64,000 bases of DNA, taken from an uncultured Bacteroides sp. Its GTDB lineage: Bacteria; Bacteroidota; Bacteroidia; Bacteroidales; Bacteroidaceae. The stretch covers positions 62,001 to 126,000 of the forward strand of contig CASELH010000006.1 in assembly GCA_949288715.1 (NCBI GenBank), written 5' to 3'. The notes beneath the pieces are model-generated. The model was not told the DNA's origin. It saw nothing but the letters and a program-made list of their open reading frames with translations, and made no database searches. Position numbers and translations under genes: made by a program. How positions within the stretch are numbered: the first letter of the stretch is position 1; each line of letters opens with the position of its first letter. This document shows positions 53,894 through 62,354 of this stretch, piece by piece.

Positions 53894-55660
53894 CTATTCC
53901 TCTCCGCCGAACAGGTATTCGTAGTCGCGCCTGGCGGCCTGGGATGCCCAATCTTCGGGGATGAACTTCCACAAGCCCAGCACATGGGGGGTGATGGTGC
54001 CCTTGCGCTCGATGTATTGCATGAGGTAGAAGCGCAGGTCTTTGTCGGTGGAGCGGATGATGCGCCCGGCCAACTCCTCCTGCGGGATGCCTGCGCCCCG
54101 GGTGAGCAGCTCGCCTCCGCCATTGCCGCGGTAGGAATTGACAGCCACGCGATACTCACGGGCAGGGTCGAAGGGGGTGCCGTCGGCCATGCTGATGATG
54201 TGCACGCGCTGCCCGGCGGGCTTGCTGACGTCTACCGTGTAGCGGATGCCGGCCGCCGAGTCGAAGTTATAGCTGGGGTGCTGGAAAGCCGCCCGCTCCG
54301 CCGAGGCATCTTGCCGGGTGGGGCGCAGCAGGAGCAGGTGGTCGGCAGGCGAGCGCATCTGGCCCGTCCACAAGCCGTAGGCCATCTCCAGCGCGTCGTG
54401 CACCTCTTGCCCGGTGAGGCGCATGGTGTAGAGCAGGTTTTCGTATTTGTAGAGCTTGAACATGTCGCTCACCCACACGTCGCCCGCCGCTATCTGCGTG
54501 TCGAACGACAGGGGGGCGGCCAGCGAAATCTCGGCATCGCCTATCTCCAGCTGGAGCTCGTGGATGAGGTCGACAAAGGCCGAGGGGCCGAAGTAGGCAG
54601 GGCGTGTGGAGATGGTCTCCGCAAGCCGCCCTATGCGCTTGCCCACAAAGGCCTGCACAGCCTCGCGCTGGGGGGCGAAGTGGCGCAGGAAGTCGGCGTC
54701 GGGCGGCAGTTGACTGACGTCGGCCAGCGTGCCCTCCGCGTGCTTGGTCGTCACCCGGCCGTCTTCCACCGTCAGGGTGATGTCCACGCAGGCCACAGTG
54801 AGGGCATTGCTGCCGGGGTTGACGAGCAGCACCGAGTCGCCCTCCGCGCCGGCCACCTTGGTGCAGGCACGCACATGGTCGTGCCCCATCAGCACCGCGT
54901 CGAAGCCGGGCACGCGCGCGGCCACCTCGGCCGAGGCATTCTCGCGATACTTGCCGCCCATCACGTAGGGAGACTTCCCGGCATGGAAGAGGCCGATGAC
55001 CACGTCGGCGTGCTCCTTCTCGCGAATAACCTCCATCCAGCGGCGCGCCGTCTGCTCCATGTCGTCGAAGCGGAGGCCTGCCCACAGCCCCCGGGGCAGC
55101 CACATGGGTATGGCGGGCGTTATCATGCCCAGCACGGCCACCCGCACGCCCTGCCGCTCCACCACCACGTAGGGCTTGAAGCGCGGACGGCCCGTGGCCT
55201 CCTCAACGATGTTGGCGCCCAGCACGGGGAAGCGGCATTGGGCAGCCCAGCGCTCGAACACGGCGCGCCCCGTCTCCACGTCGTGGTTGCCCATGTTGGC
55301 GGCGTCATAGCCCATGTAGTTCAGCATGGCGGCGCCCACGTGCGGCGCCACGGTGTCCATGTAGTTGTAGTAATAGGCCGAGGGCTGGCCTTGCAGGAAG
55401 TCGCCGTTGTCCAGCAGAATCAGGCCGTCGTCGCCACACGCCCGTCGTTGCTCCTTCACGAAGGCCGATACACGCGCCAGGCTGCCCGGCGCGTCGCGCT
55501 GCGCGGTGAAGTCGTAGGGATAGTAATGGCCATGCACGTCCGAGGTTTCCACTATTTTCAACTCCACCACCTGCTTCTGCGCAAGCAGCGCGCCGGGCAC
55601 GAGGAGGAGGAGGGTGCACAACAGGAGGAGGGAGGAGTTTACAAGTCTTTTCATAAGCAA
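53894..55660 (-). CDS. Exported 5'-nucleotidase / 2',3'-cyclic phosphodiesterase
   Basis: A 588-residue periplasmic or surface enzyme with a signal peptide (MLMKRLVNSSLLLLCTLLLL). The N-terminal metallophosphatase domain has the metal ligands in VETSDVHGHYYPYDF near residue 40, LDNGDFLQGQ, MGNHDVETGR, and DAVLMGHDHVR. The C-terminal 5_nucleotid_C domain (about 350-560) contains the substrate stretch YRVAVNSYRGNGGGELLTRGA-like sequence in two segments. It scavenges phosphate and nucleosides from nucleotides outside the cytoplasm. The start could be the second Met (55654). Repeat copy E lies in its leader. Confidence 0.93.
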   Translation of the reverse strand: MLMKRLVNSSLLLLCTLLLLVPGALLAQKQVVELKIVETSDVHGHYYPYDFTAQRDAPGSLARVSAFVKEQRRACGDDGLILLDNGDFLQGQPSAYYYNYMDTVAPHVGAAMLNYMGYDAANMGNHDVETGRAVFERWAAQCRFPVLGANIVEEATGRPRFKPYVVVERQGVRVAVLGMITPAIPMWLPRGLWAGLRFDDMEQTARRWMEVIREKEHADVVIGLFHAGKSPYVMGGKYRENASAEVAARVPGFDAVLMGHDHVRACTKVAGAEGDSVLLVNPGSNALTVACVDITLTVEDGRVTTKHAEGTLADVSQLPPDADFLRHFAPQREAVQAFVGKRIGRLAETISTRPAYFGPSAFVDLIHELQLEIGDAEISLAAPLSFDTQIAAGDVWVSDMFKLYKYENLLYTMRLTGQEVHDALEMAYGLWTGQMRSPADHLLLLRPTRQDASAERAAFQHPSYNFDSAAGIRYTVDVSKPAGQRVHIISMADGTPFDPAREYRVAVNSYRGNGGGELLTRGAGIPQEELAGRIIRSTDKDLRFYLMQYIERKGTITPHVLGLWKFIPEDWASQAARRDYEYLFGGEE

Positions 55661-55673
55661 GCGTAAAAAAATG

Positions 55674-55791
55674 AAAATGATAATTTATCGCGATGGCACA
55701 CAGATGACACAGATGAGACAGATTTTCACAGATTTTCTTTAGAAGAATGGTATTTGTGGTCATCTTGTAAAATCTGTGTCATCTGTGTGCC
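55674..55791. repeat. Interspersed element copy E (ACAGATGACACAG type)
   Basis: The left end AAAATGATAATTTATCG is followed by the same perfect 20-bp inverted arms as copy A (55695-55714 and 55772-55791) around a shorter centre of about 57 bp. Unlike copy A, it has no 31-bp duplication. It lies between the -7 box at 55815 and the 5'-nucleotidase start, so it would be transcribed into the leader RNA. Confidence 0.85.
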
Positions 55792-55814
55792 AACCAAGGA
55801 TGAATCTGCTTGGA

Positions 55815-55822
55815 CAAAGGTA
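55815..55822 (-). promoter_or_regulatory. -7 box of the 5'-nucleotidase gene
   Basis: On the minus strand TACCTTTG fits TAnnTTTG. It lies about 155 bp before the start codon, with repeat copy E between. No -33 match is seen. Confidence 0.4.
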
Positions 55823-55958
55823 CGGATTTTTTTTCATCCGCGCAAAAATGGCATGCCTTAACGGGGCAAATATTACCGGCAAGACAGGTTAATATTTCAA
55901 AAAAAATCGCAGACAAAGGGGCATGGAAAGAGTAGGCGTCTGCCAAACGAACATGATG

Positions 55959-56141
55959 CTCTTCACGACAGACGACAGTCGACAGTTAGTTTTTTTAGGT
56001 TCACACCACCGTATGTGATATTTGTAAATATATTTTTATATTATGTATATATATTATAATATAAATATTCCATAAGAAATAAAAGCGAAGAGATGTATAA
56101 GCCGAAAAAAATAACTGTCGACTGTCGTTTGTCGTGAAGAG
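55959..56141. mobile_element. MITE-like element with 30-bp terminal inverted repeats
   Basis: The left end CTCTTCACGACAGACGAC (55959 onwards) and the inverted right end (to 56141) match over about 30 bp with one or two mismatches, both continuing into GTCGACAGTTA and T-runs. The inner 110 bp are very AT-rich and contain no gene. The 183-bp length, terminal inverted repeats and lack of coding capacity fit a non-autonomous insertion, although no clear target-site duplication is seen. It could also act as a long RNA hairpin. Confidence 0.6.
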
Positions 56142-56349
56142 AGGCAAACAGCACTACATGCACACATCACAACTGCGTGGCCTGCATGTCAACATATTTC
56201 CGCCACCGGCACGCACGCTCTTGCAAAAGCCTCCCCTCCGCAAGGGCTCCACGCTGCCTTCGCACTGCCCCGGCCGTGCCCGCTCTTGACGCAGGGCGAA
56301 AGAAAGTTGTTTCCGTTAACAGTTTTTCACGCCTTAGCGCCTCCCCATT
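56142..56349. other. Intergenic stretch without recognised gene
   Basis: Part of a spacer of nearly 780 bp between the 5'-nucleotidase start and the LolC/E-like gene's stop. No family-like coding frame or clear RNA structure is visible here. Confidence 0.5.
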
Positions 56350-56381
56350 TTTGCCCTTTTCGCACGAAGCGATTACCTTTG
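56350..56381 (+). promoter_or_regulatory. Orphan promoter facing the LolC/E-like gene
   Basis: TTTG (56350-56353), a 20-bp spacer and TACCTTTG (56374-56381) form a near-perfect Bacteroides promoter on the plus strand. The only gene downstream, at 56438, is on the opposite strand, so the product would be a small or antisense RNA, if the site is active. Confidence 0.45.
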
Positions 56382-56437
56382 CGTCGGATGAATCAGGGAT
56401 GACGCACGGGGGATACACAGGAGGAGAGGGGGAGAAA

Positions 56438-57694
56438 CTACTCGTAGCGCAGGGAATGGGCAGGATGGATGCGCGCGACGAGGAACGAGGGACCCACCAG
56501 CATCAGCAGGGAGGCGACGAGGGTGCCCGCGTTGAGCAGCAGGAGGAGCCACACGGGGAGCGACACGGGGACGGTGTCCATGTAGTACGTGGCGGGGTCG
56601 AGCTTGAACACGCCGGTGAGGCTTTGCAGCAGGTAGAAGCCCAGACCGAGGACGTTGCCCCACACCATGCCCTTGCCGATGAGGAAGACGGAGAGCCACA
56701 GGAAGACGCGGCGCACCAGCCCGTCCCTCGCCCCCAGGGCCTTGAGCAGGCCTATCATAGGGGTGCGCTCGATGATGATGATGAGCAGGCCCGAAATCAT
56801 GGTGAAGCCCGCCACGCCCGTCATGAGGGCCAAGATGACCCACACGTTCACGTCCAGTATGCCCAGCCAGGCAAAGAGTTGGGGATTGAGCTGCTCCACG
56901 TTGCGCACGCAGTACTCCGCGCCATACCTGTCGGCATGGCCGCCCAGCTCGTCGCCCAGCTCCCAGGTGGCGGCATCCAGCCGGCCGTAGTCGCGCAGCT
57001 CCACCTCCAGGCCGCTCACCTGCCCGGGCTTCCAGCCGTTCAAGCGGTTCACCAGGTGCAGGTCGGCCAGGATGAAGAGGTTGTCATACTCCGCAAAATT
57101 CGTCTCGTAGATGCCGGCCACCTGCAGGCGGCGGGCGCGCACACTGCCTTCGCCGTTGCCGCCCAGGTAGTAGGTGTCCAGCTTGTCGCCGGGCTTCAGC
57201 CTCAGCTTGCCGGCCATCGAGCGGGAGACGAGCACCTGCCCCGACGATGCCGAGTCGCTGAACTGGGGCACCTCGCCCTCCACCAGGTGCCGGCGCAGGA
57301 AGCCCGTGTCGTACTCCTGCCCCACGCCTTTCAGCATCATGCCCATGAAGGCGTCGTCGGTCTTCAGCATGCCGGGCTTCATGGAGTAGCGCTGCACGTG
57401 CTTCACCCCGGGGCGGGCGGAGGCCCAGGCCATCAGCGAGTCGTCGGCCACCACGGGATTGCTTTCGTAGGCACTGGCTCCCTGCAAGCCCGATATGCGC
57501 AGGTGCGAGCCGAAGCCGGCCACCTTGCTGCGCACTTCGCTCTTGAAGCCCACGATGATGGACACGGCCACAATCATCACCGCCAGCCCTATGGCAATGC
57601 CCGCTGTGGCTATCAGCACGGCGGGGCGCGAGGCTTGCCGCCTGCCGCTTTCTGCGCGATACATGCGCCGCGCTATAAAACAAGAAAGGCTCAT
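56438..57694 (-). CDS. LolC/LolE-like FtsX-type permease
   Basis: A 418-residue inner-membrane permease with the four-helix MacB/LolC plan. The N-terminal segment is MSLSCFIARRMYRAESGRRQ, the first helix GIAIGLAVMIVAVSIIVGFK (about 30-50), then a periplasmic domain of about 220 residues and three C-terminal helices with FTMISGLLIIIIERTPMIGL and KALGARDGLVRRVFL. Family members extract lipoproteins from the inner membrane with the LolD ATPase; no LolD is adjacent, as is usual for Bacteroidetes homologues. It is 13 bp downstream of the aminotransferase gene and shares its promoter. Confidence 0.88.
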   Translation of the reverse strand: MSLSCFIARRMYRAESGRRQASRPAVLIATAGIAIGLAVMIVAVSIIVGFKSEVRSKVAGFGSHLRISGLQGASAYESNPVVADDSLMAWASARPGVKHVQRYSMKPGMLKTDDAFMGMMLKGVGQEYDTGFLRRHLVEGEVPQFSDSASSGQVLVSRSMAGKLRLKPGDKLDTYYLGGNGEGSVRARRLQVAGIYETNFAEYDNLFILADLHLVNRLNGWKPGQVSGLEVELRDYGRLDAATWELGDELGGHADRYGAEYCVRNVEQLNPQLFAWLGILDVNVWVILALMTGVAGFTMISGLLIIIIERTPMIGLLKALGARDGLVRRVFLWLSVFLIGKGMVWGNVLGLGFYLLQSLTGVFKLDPATYYMDTVPVSLPVWLLLLLNAGTLVASLLMLVGPSFLVARIHPAHSLRYE

Positions 57695-57707
57695 TTCTTG
57701 TGTGTTT

Positions 57708-58907
57708 TCACTCCGTCCGCCCGGGATAGGCTTCCAGCGCCTTGCTCAGTATGGACAGCGCACGGGTCAGGTCTTCCTTCTTCAGCACATAGGAGATGCG
57801 CACCTCGTTGCGCCCCGCGCCGGGGGTGGTGTAGAAGCCCGAGGCAGGCGCCATGAACACCGTCTCGCCCTCATACTGGAAGTCGCTGAGGCACCAGGCG
57901 CAGAACTTGTCCGAATCGTCCACCGGAAGCTTGGCCACGGTGTAGAATGCCCCCATCGGGATGGGCGAATACACGCCGGGGATGCGGTTCAGCCCGTCGA
58001 TAAGGCACTTGCGGCGCTCCACATACTCGTCGTACACCTCGCGCTGATACTCCTCGCCCGCATCGAGCGAAGCCTCGGCTGCAATCTGCCCGATGAGCGG
58101 TGGACTGAGGCGCGCCTGGCAGAACTTCATTACGGCGTCGCGAATCTCCTTGTTCTTCGTAATCAAGGCCCCGATGCGGATGCCGCACTCCGAGTAGCGC
58201 TTCGACACCGAGTCGATGAGCACCACGTTCTGCTCGATGCCCTCCAGGTGGCAGGCCGATATGTAGGGCGAGCCCGTGTAGATGAACTCACGATACACCT
58301 CGTCGGAGAAGAGGAACAGGTCGTATTTCTTCACCAGGTCGCGTATCTGGTTCATCTCGCGGCGCGTATAGAGGTAGCCCGTAGGGTTGTTGGGGTTGCA
58401 GATGAGGATGGCGCGCGTGCGCTCGTTGATGAGCTCCTCGAACTTCTCCACCTTGGGCAGGGAGAAGCCCTCGTCGATGGTCGTGGCAATGGTGCGTATC
58501 ACTGCGCCGGCGGAGATGGCAAAGGCCATGTAGTTGGCATAGGCAGGCTCGGGCACAATGATTTCATCGCCCGGATTCAAGCACGCCAGGAAGGAGAAAA
58601 GCACCGCCTCCGAGCCTCCGGTAGTAATGATGATGTCGTCGGCCGTCAAGCGGATGTTGAACTTCGCGTAGTAACCCACCAGCTTCTCGCGGTAGCTTCT
58701 GATGCCTTGGCTGGGGCTATACTCCAGCACCGTGCGGTCTATGTTGCGTATGGCATCGAGCGCCACCTGCGGCGTAGGCAAGTCGGGCTGGCCAATGTTG
58801 AGCTGATAAACGTGCACCCCGCGTTGCTTGGCAGCTTCGGCCAACGGGGCATATTTCCGGATGGGCGATGCGGGCATTTCTTCCCCGCGGATGGATATCT
58901 TAGGCAT
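57708..58907 (-). CDS. Class I pyridoxal-phosphate aminotransferase (aspartate-aminotransferase-like)
   Basis: A 399-residue cytoplasmic PLP enzyme. The cofactor lysine is in VVLIDSVSKRYSECGIRIGA near residue 240; other conserved points are TTGGSEAVLFSFLA (phosphate binding), CNPNNPTGYLYTRREM, DEVYREFIY, and the substrate-binding Arg in RNEVRISYV near the C-terminus. It is closest in plan to the Ib-subgroup aspartate aminotransferases, but substrate choice within the family cannot be settled by eye. The order aminotransferase then LolC/E-like permease is conserved in several Bacteroidetes as I remember it; treat this as a recollection. Confidence 0.93.
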   Translation of the reverse strand: MPKISIRGEEMPASPIRKYAPLAEAAKQRGVHVYQLNIGQPDLPTPQVALDAIRNIDRTVLEYSPSQGIRSYREKLVGYYAKFNIRLTADDIIITTGGSEAVLFSFLACLNPGDEIIVPEPAYANYMAFAISAGAVIRTIATTIDEGFSLPKVEKFEELINERTRAILICNPNNPTGYLYTRREMNQIRDLVKKYDLFLFSDEVYREFIYTGSPYISACHLEGIEQNVVLIDSVSKRYSECGIRIGALITKNKEIRDAVMKFCQARLSPPLIGQIAAEASLDAGEEYQREVYDEYVERRKCLIDGLNRIPGVYSPIPMGAFYTVAKLPVDDSDKFCAWCLSDFQYEGETVFMAPASGFYTTPGAGRNEVRISYVLKKEDLTRALSILSKALEAYPGRTE

Positions 58908-58934
58908 TGGTTGTTACTTTTGGTTATTAAGTTG

Positions 58935-58942
58935 CAAATGTA
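58935..58942 (-). promoter_or_regulatory. -7 box of the aminotransferase gene
   Basis: On the minus strand TACATTTG fits TAnnTTTG and lies 27 bp before the start at 58907. The -33 element is not evident. Confidence 0.4.
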
Positions 58943-59070
58943 CGCATTTATTTGAAACGCGAGGATGCCAACGGCATAAAAACTTTAAAATCATGAAAAC
59001 GCTATGCCATCTGGAAAGAAAGGTTTATCTTTACACCTGTGAAAAACAAAAGCTTTACAAAATAACAGAC

Positions 59071-60306
59071 ATGGTTATAAATCTGATTACCTTCGCCTCC
59101 ACCCTGCAAAAACACTCCGTCGTGCGCAGTTCGCACGAAGTCATACTGACCGAGCTGGAGAAATACTTCACCGTAAACCTCATCGACTGCCAAGACATGG
59201 GGAGGCTCACGGAAAACGACTTCGCGCTGGTATTCATTGCCACGGGAGGGGTGGAGCGGATGGTCATCCAGCACTTCGAGGCACTGCCCCGCCCCACCAT
59301 CCTCCTGGCCGACGGCATGCAGAACTCACTGGCCGCCGCCCTCGAAATATCCACCTGGCTCAGGGGCAGGGGCATGAAAAGCGAAATACTGCACGGCGAG
59401 CTTTCCGAAGTCATCAAACGCATCTTTGTGCTGCACAGCAACTTCCGTGCTCAACAAAGCCTGAAAGGCATGCGCATAGGCGTGATGGGCACCCCCTCGG
59501 GCTGGCTCATAGCAAGCAATGCCGACTACCTGCTGGCCAAACGCCGCTGGGGCATAGAATACGTAGACATCCCCTTGGAGTGCATAGCCAAACGCTATGC
59601 CCAAATCACCGACGACGAGGTGGGCAACGCCTCTGCACAGCTGGCCTCGCAAGCCCTAGCCTGTCGCGAAGCCACACCCCAAGACATGCTCAAGGCCATG
59701 CGCCTGCACCACGCCCTCAAAGCCATCATCCACGAAGAACGGCTGGATGCCATCACCCTCAGCTGCTTCCGGCTGGTGGAAATGATAGGCGTGACCGGAT
59801 GCCTCGCCCTCTCTCTGCTGAACGATGAAGGCATCGTGGCCGGATGCGAGGGCGACTTGCAGTCGGTATTCACCATGCTCGTGGTCAAGGCGCTGACGGG
59901 CAAACCCTGCTTCATGGCCAATCCCTCCATGATAAACGCCCGCACCAACGAAATCGTCTTGTCGCACTGCACCATAGGCGTCAAGCAGACGGAACAATTC
60001 ATCATCCGCAACCACTTCGAAACGGAAAGCAGCATCGGCATCCAAGGCATCCTGCCCACGGGCGACGTCACCCTGGTGAAGTGCGGCGGCGAGTGCCTGG
60101 ACGAATACTACCTCTCCACCGGCACACTCACCGAAAACACCAACTACATCAACATGTGCCGCACCCAAGTGCGTGTGCGCATGAACACTCCCGCCAGATA
60201 CTTCCTGCAAAACCCTCTGGGCAACCACCACATCATGCTATACGGCAACTACGAAATCATGCTCAACGAATTCCTGCAACTCAACGCCTGCAAGCGGATA
60301 GAGTGA
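59071..60306 (+). CDS. Fucose-isomerase-like protein
   Basis: A 411-residue cytoplasmic protein with the two-domain plan of the L-fucose/L-arabinose isomerase-like family. Visible segments are FALVFIATGGVERMVIQHF near residue 55, LKGMRIGVMGTPSGWLIASN near 132, an ITLSCFRLVEMIGVTGCLAL segment near 225, NEGIVAGCEGD-like LNDEGIVAGCEGDLQS, and a C-terminal HCTIGVKQTE. Such proteins lack proven substrates in Bacteroides. MVINLITFAS is the most likely start; an in-frame ATG at 58993 would add 26 residues. A -7-like TATCTTTA lies near 59026. No sugar-catabolism genes are adjacent. Confidence 0.75.
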   Translation: MVINLITFASTLQKHSVVRSSHEVILTELEKYFTVNLIDCQDMGRLTENDFALVFIATGGVERMVIQHFEALPRPTILLADGMQNSLAAALEISTWLRGRGMKSEILHGELSEVIKRIFVLHSNFRAQQSLKGMRIGVMGTPSGWLIASNADYLLAKRRWGIEYVDIPLECIAKRYAQITDDEVGNASAQLASQALACREATPQDMLKAMRLHHALKAIIHEERLDAITLSCFRLVEMIGVTGCLALSLLNDEGIVAGCEGDLQSVFTMLVVKALTGKPCFMANPSMINARTNEIVLSHCTIGVKQTEQFIIRNHFETESSIGIQGILPTGDVTLVKCGGECLDEYYLSTGTLTENTNYINMCRTQVRVRMNTPARYFLQNPLGNHHIMLYGNYEIMLNEFLQLNACKRIE

Positions 60307-60338
60307 AAACGCTAAGCAAACAAAGGTTAACATTCCAT

Positions 60339-60354
60339 AAATAAGCACTTATTT
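60339..60354. promoter_or_regulatory. AT-rich inverted repeat upstream of tetR
   Basis: AAATAAG and CTTATTT with a 2-base gap form a short perfect inverted repeat 33 bp after the preceding stop and 22 bp upstream of the palindrome at 60376. It may be a second regulator site or the end of the preceding transcript. Confidence 0.4.
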
Positions 60355-60375
60355 CTTGCCTTTTCCAAGAATCTA

Positions 60376-60407
60376 CTTGGATAATCCAAGAAAATGCTTC
60401 ACTTTTG
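60376..60407 (+). promoter_or_regulatory. TetR-operon promoter with overlapping operator palindrome
   Basis: The perfect 15-bp palindrome CTTGGATAATCCAAG (60376-60390) overlaps a -33-like TTGG (60377-60380); after 19 bp comes CACTTTTG (60400-60407), one base from the -7 consensus. This is the geometry expected of a TetR repressor that blocks its own operon. The start codon is at 60457. Confidence 0.65.
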
Positions 60408-60456
60408 CGCTAATAAAATTGTTAGTTCAATTAGTTAAACTTAAACGTTATACGAT

Positions 60457-61089
60457 ATGGATAAAGAATTTAACCAGTCACAGGGCACAGAGTCAAGAAT
60501 TCTACAAGCTGCTGAAAAGGAGTTCTTCGAGAAAGGTTTTGCCGGGGCAAGAACCGCCTCCATTGCCGAAGCAGCCGGAGTGACACACGCCATGCTGCAC
60601 TATTATTTCCGCACAAAGGACAAGCTTTTTGAGCGAATTGTGTCGGAGAAGATAAACATGCTGGCCGACATTCTATTAAGTGCCATAGGCGATGCCGACT
60701 TGCCGCTGGAGGAAAGACTGCGGCAAGGCATTGAGCGACATTTCGACTTCATCTCGGCCAACCGGGATTTGCCAAGATTCATTGTAAACGAAGTGCTCAC
60801 ACGCCCTGAGCAGATTGAGAATATGAAGAATGAAATATTGGGCATCGCAGATAGCCTTTTGGGCAATCTCCAGCACAAGATTAACGAATATGCCACCCAA
60901 GGACTTTGCCGGCAAATCGATGCACGGATGTTACTGATCGACATCGTGTCACTCAACATATTTCCGTTCATGGCGGCGCCTATAGTCTATGGGGCGATAG
61001 GAAATTGCTACGGAAGCTATGAAGAATTCTTAGCTTTACGCAAGAAAGAGAATGTAGAAACCATTTTGAACAAACTTAAAATACGCTGA
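60457..61089 (+). CDS. TetR/AcrR-family repressor of the efflux operon
   Basis: A 210-residue one-component regulator. The N-terminal HTH (about 10-55) reads ILQAAEKEFFEKGFAGARTA, SIAEAAGVTHAMLHYYFRTKDKLF in two segments, a textbook TetR pattern. The remaining helices form the ligand pocket and dimer face. It is followed after 2 bp by tolC-like and adaptor genes, so it most likely senses an exported compound and represses the whole operon through the palindrome at 60376 (inference from context). Confidence 0.95.
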   Translation: MDKEFNQSQGTESRILQAAEKEFFEKGFAGARTASIAEAAGVTHAMLHYYFRTKDKLFERIVSEKINMLADILLSAIGDADLPLEERLRQGIERHFDFISANRDLPRFIVNEVLTRPEQIENMKNEILGIADSLLGNLQHKINEYATQGLCRQIDARMLLIDIVSLNIFPFMAAPIVYGAIGNCYGSYEEFLALRKKENVETILNKLKIR

Positions 61090-61091
61090 CT

Positions 61092-62354
61092 ATGCTGAAA
61101 CCATATTTGCTTTTGGCGTTGGCATTGCTCACAGGCATCCATCTTTCTGCCCAGACCACCTTGGGAGAGTGCATCGCATTGGCACAAAGCAACTATCCAC
61201 TCATCCGGAAGTACAACCTGTTGGAGCAGACTAAGGATGTGAACCTGTCCGACATCAACAAAAGCTGGCTGCCGCAAATCAATGTATACGGACAGGGGAC
61301 TGTGCAAAACGCAACTCCCTCCTTTCCGGAATCATTGGGCACATCCATCTCCGGACTGAACGAATGGCAATATAAAGTAGGCGCCGACATCAGCCAGAAC
61401 ATCTGGGATGGAGGCTCAGCGAAAACCGAACGGAAAATAGAACGCGCCGAAGATGCGAAACGAAAGGCAGCTTTGGATGTTCAGCTTTACGCCATCCGCC
61501 AACGGGTGGAAGACCTCTTTTTCGGCATCCTGCTCATTGAAGAACAGACTGAACAGACCCGGAACATGCAAACCTTACTCCAAAGCAACCTCGACAAGCT
61601 GCGGACGATGCACGAGAACGGCACCGCCATGCAAAGCGACGTAGACATGGTGGAGGCGCAATGCCTAAGCACTTCGCAACAACTTATCCAAGCGGAAAGC
61701 ACGGCGAAAAGCTATCGGAAAGTGCTGGGAATATTCACGGGAAAAAGCCTTACCAATCAGGAACTGGTGAAACCGGATGCCTCCATTCCCAAAGACTTGA
61801 TGCCCAATCGCCCCGAATTAAGGCACTTCGAAGCACAGCTGCAAGCCAATGAAGCAAGAAACGCAAGCATCACGGCAAGCACAATGCCTCGAATAGGACT
61901 GTTCGCCCAAGCCTACTACGGCTATCCGGGATTCAACTACTTCGAGAGCATGATGAACCGCGACCCGTCGTTCAACATCCTTGCCGGAGTAAAGGTGTCA
62001 TGGAACATAGGCGCATTTTACACCAAGAAGAACAACAGGCGGAAGCTGCGCCTTTCATCGGACAACATTGCCGTGGAACGCGACGTGTTCCTGTTCAACA
62101 CAAACATGCAGACCCGCTCGCAGCTCGACCATATCGATGAGTTGAAAGCCATCATGAAAGAGAACGACAGGATAGTGGAACTCCGCACCAATGTGCGGAA
62201 AGCGGCAGAATCCCAGCTTGACAACGGCGTAATCGATGCCACCGACCTGCTCACCAAGCTGACGGACGAGAGACAAGCCCGCCTCACGGCCTCCTACCAA
62301 GAAATCCAACTTCTCCAAAGCATTTACCAACTGAAATATACATTGAATCAATGA
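61092..62354 (+). CDS. TolC-family outer-membrane efflux protein
   Basis: A 420-residue exported channel protein with a signal peptide (MLKPYLLLALALLTGIHLSA). Two OEP repeats of long amphipathic helices occupy about 25-215 and 240-415. Typical segments are LGECIALAQSNYPLIRKYNL, VGADISQNIWDGGS and QLDNGVIDATDLLTKLTDER. As a trimer it would form the outer-membrane duct for the adaptor and ABC proteins that follow. It starts 2 bp after tetR, and its stop overlaps the adaptor start by 4 bp (ATGA), so the genes are translationally coupled. Confidence 0.93.
   Translation: MLKPYLLLALALLTGIHLSAQTTLGECIALAQSNYPLIRKYNLLEQTKDVNLSDINKSWLPQINVYGQGTVQNATPSFPESLGTSISGLNEWQYKVGADISQNIWDGGSAKTERKIERAEDAKRKAALDVQLYAIRQRVEDLFFGILLIEEQTEQTRNMQTLLQSNLDKLRTMHENGTAMQSDVDMVEAQCLSTSQQLIQAESTAKSYRKVLGIFTGKSLTNQELVKPDASIPKDLMPNRPELRHFEAQLQANEARNASITASTMPRIGLFAQAYYGYPGFNYFESMMNRDPSFNILAGVKVSWNIGAFYTKKNNRRKLRLSSDNIAVERDVFLFNTNMQTRSQLDHIDELKAIMKENDRIVELRTNVRKAAESQLDNGVIDATDLLTKLTDERQARLTASYQEIQLLQSIYQLKYTLNQ

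Noticed and set aside
56177..57856. A 559-codon plus-strand frame after the orphan promoter
   Set aside because: It runs antisense through the LolC/E-like permease and is His/Gly/Ala-rich shadow sequence with no domain; the promoter is therefore reported as orphan.
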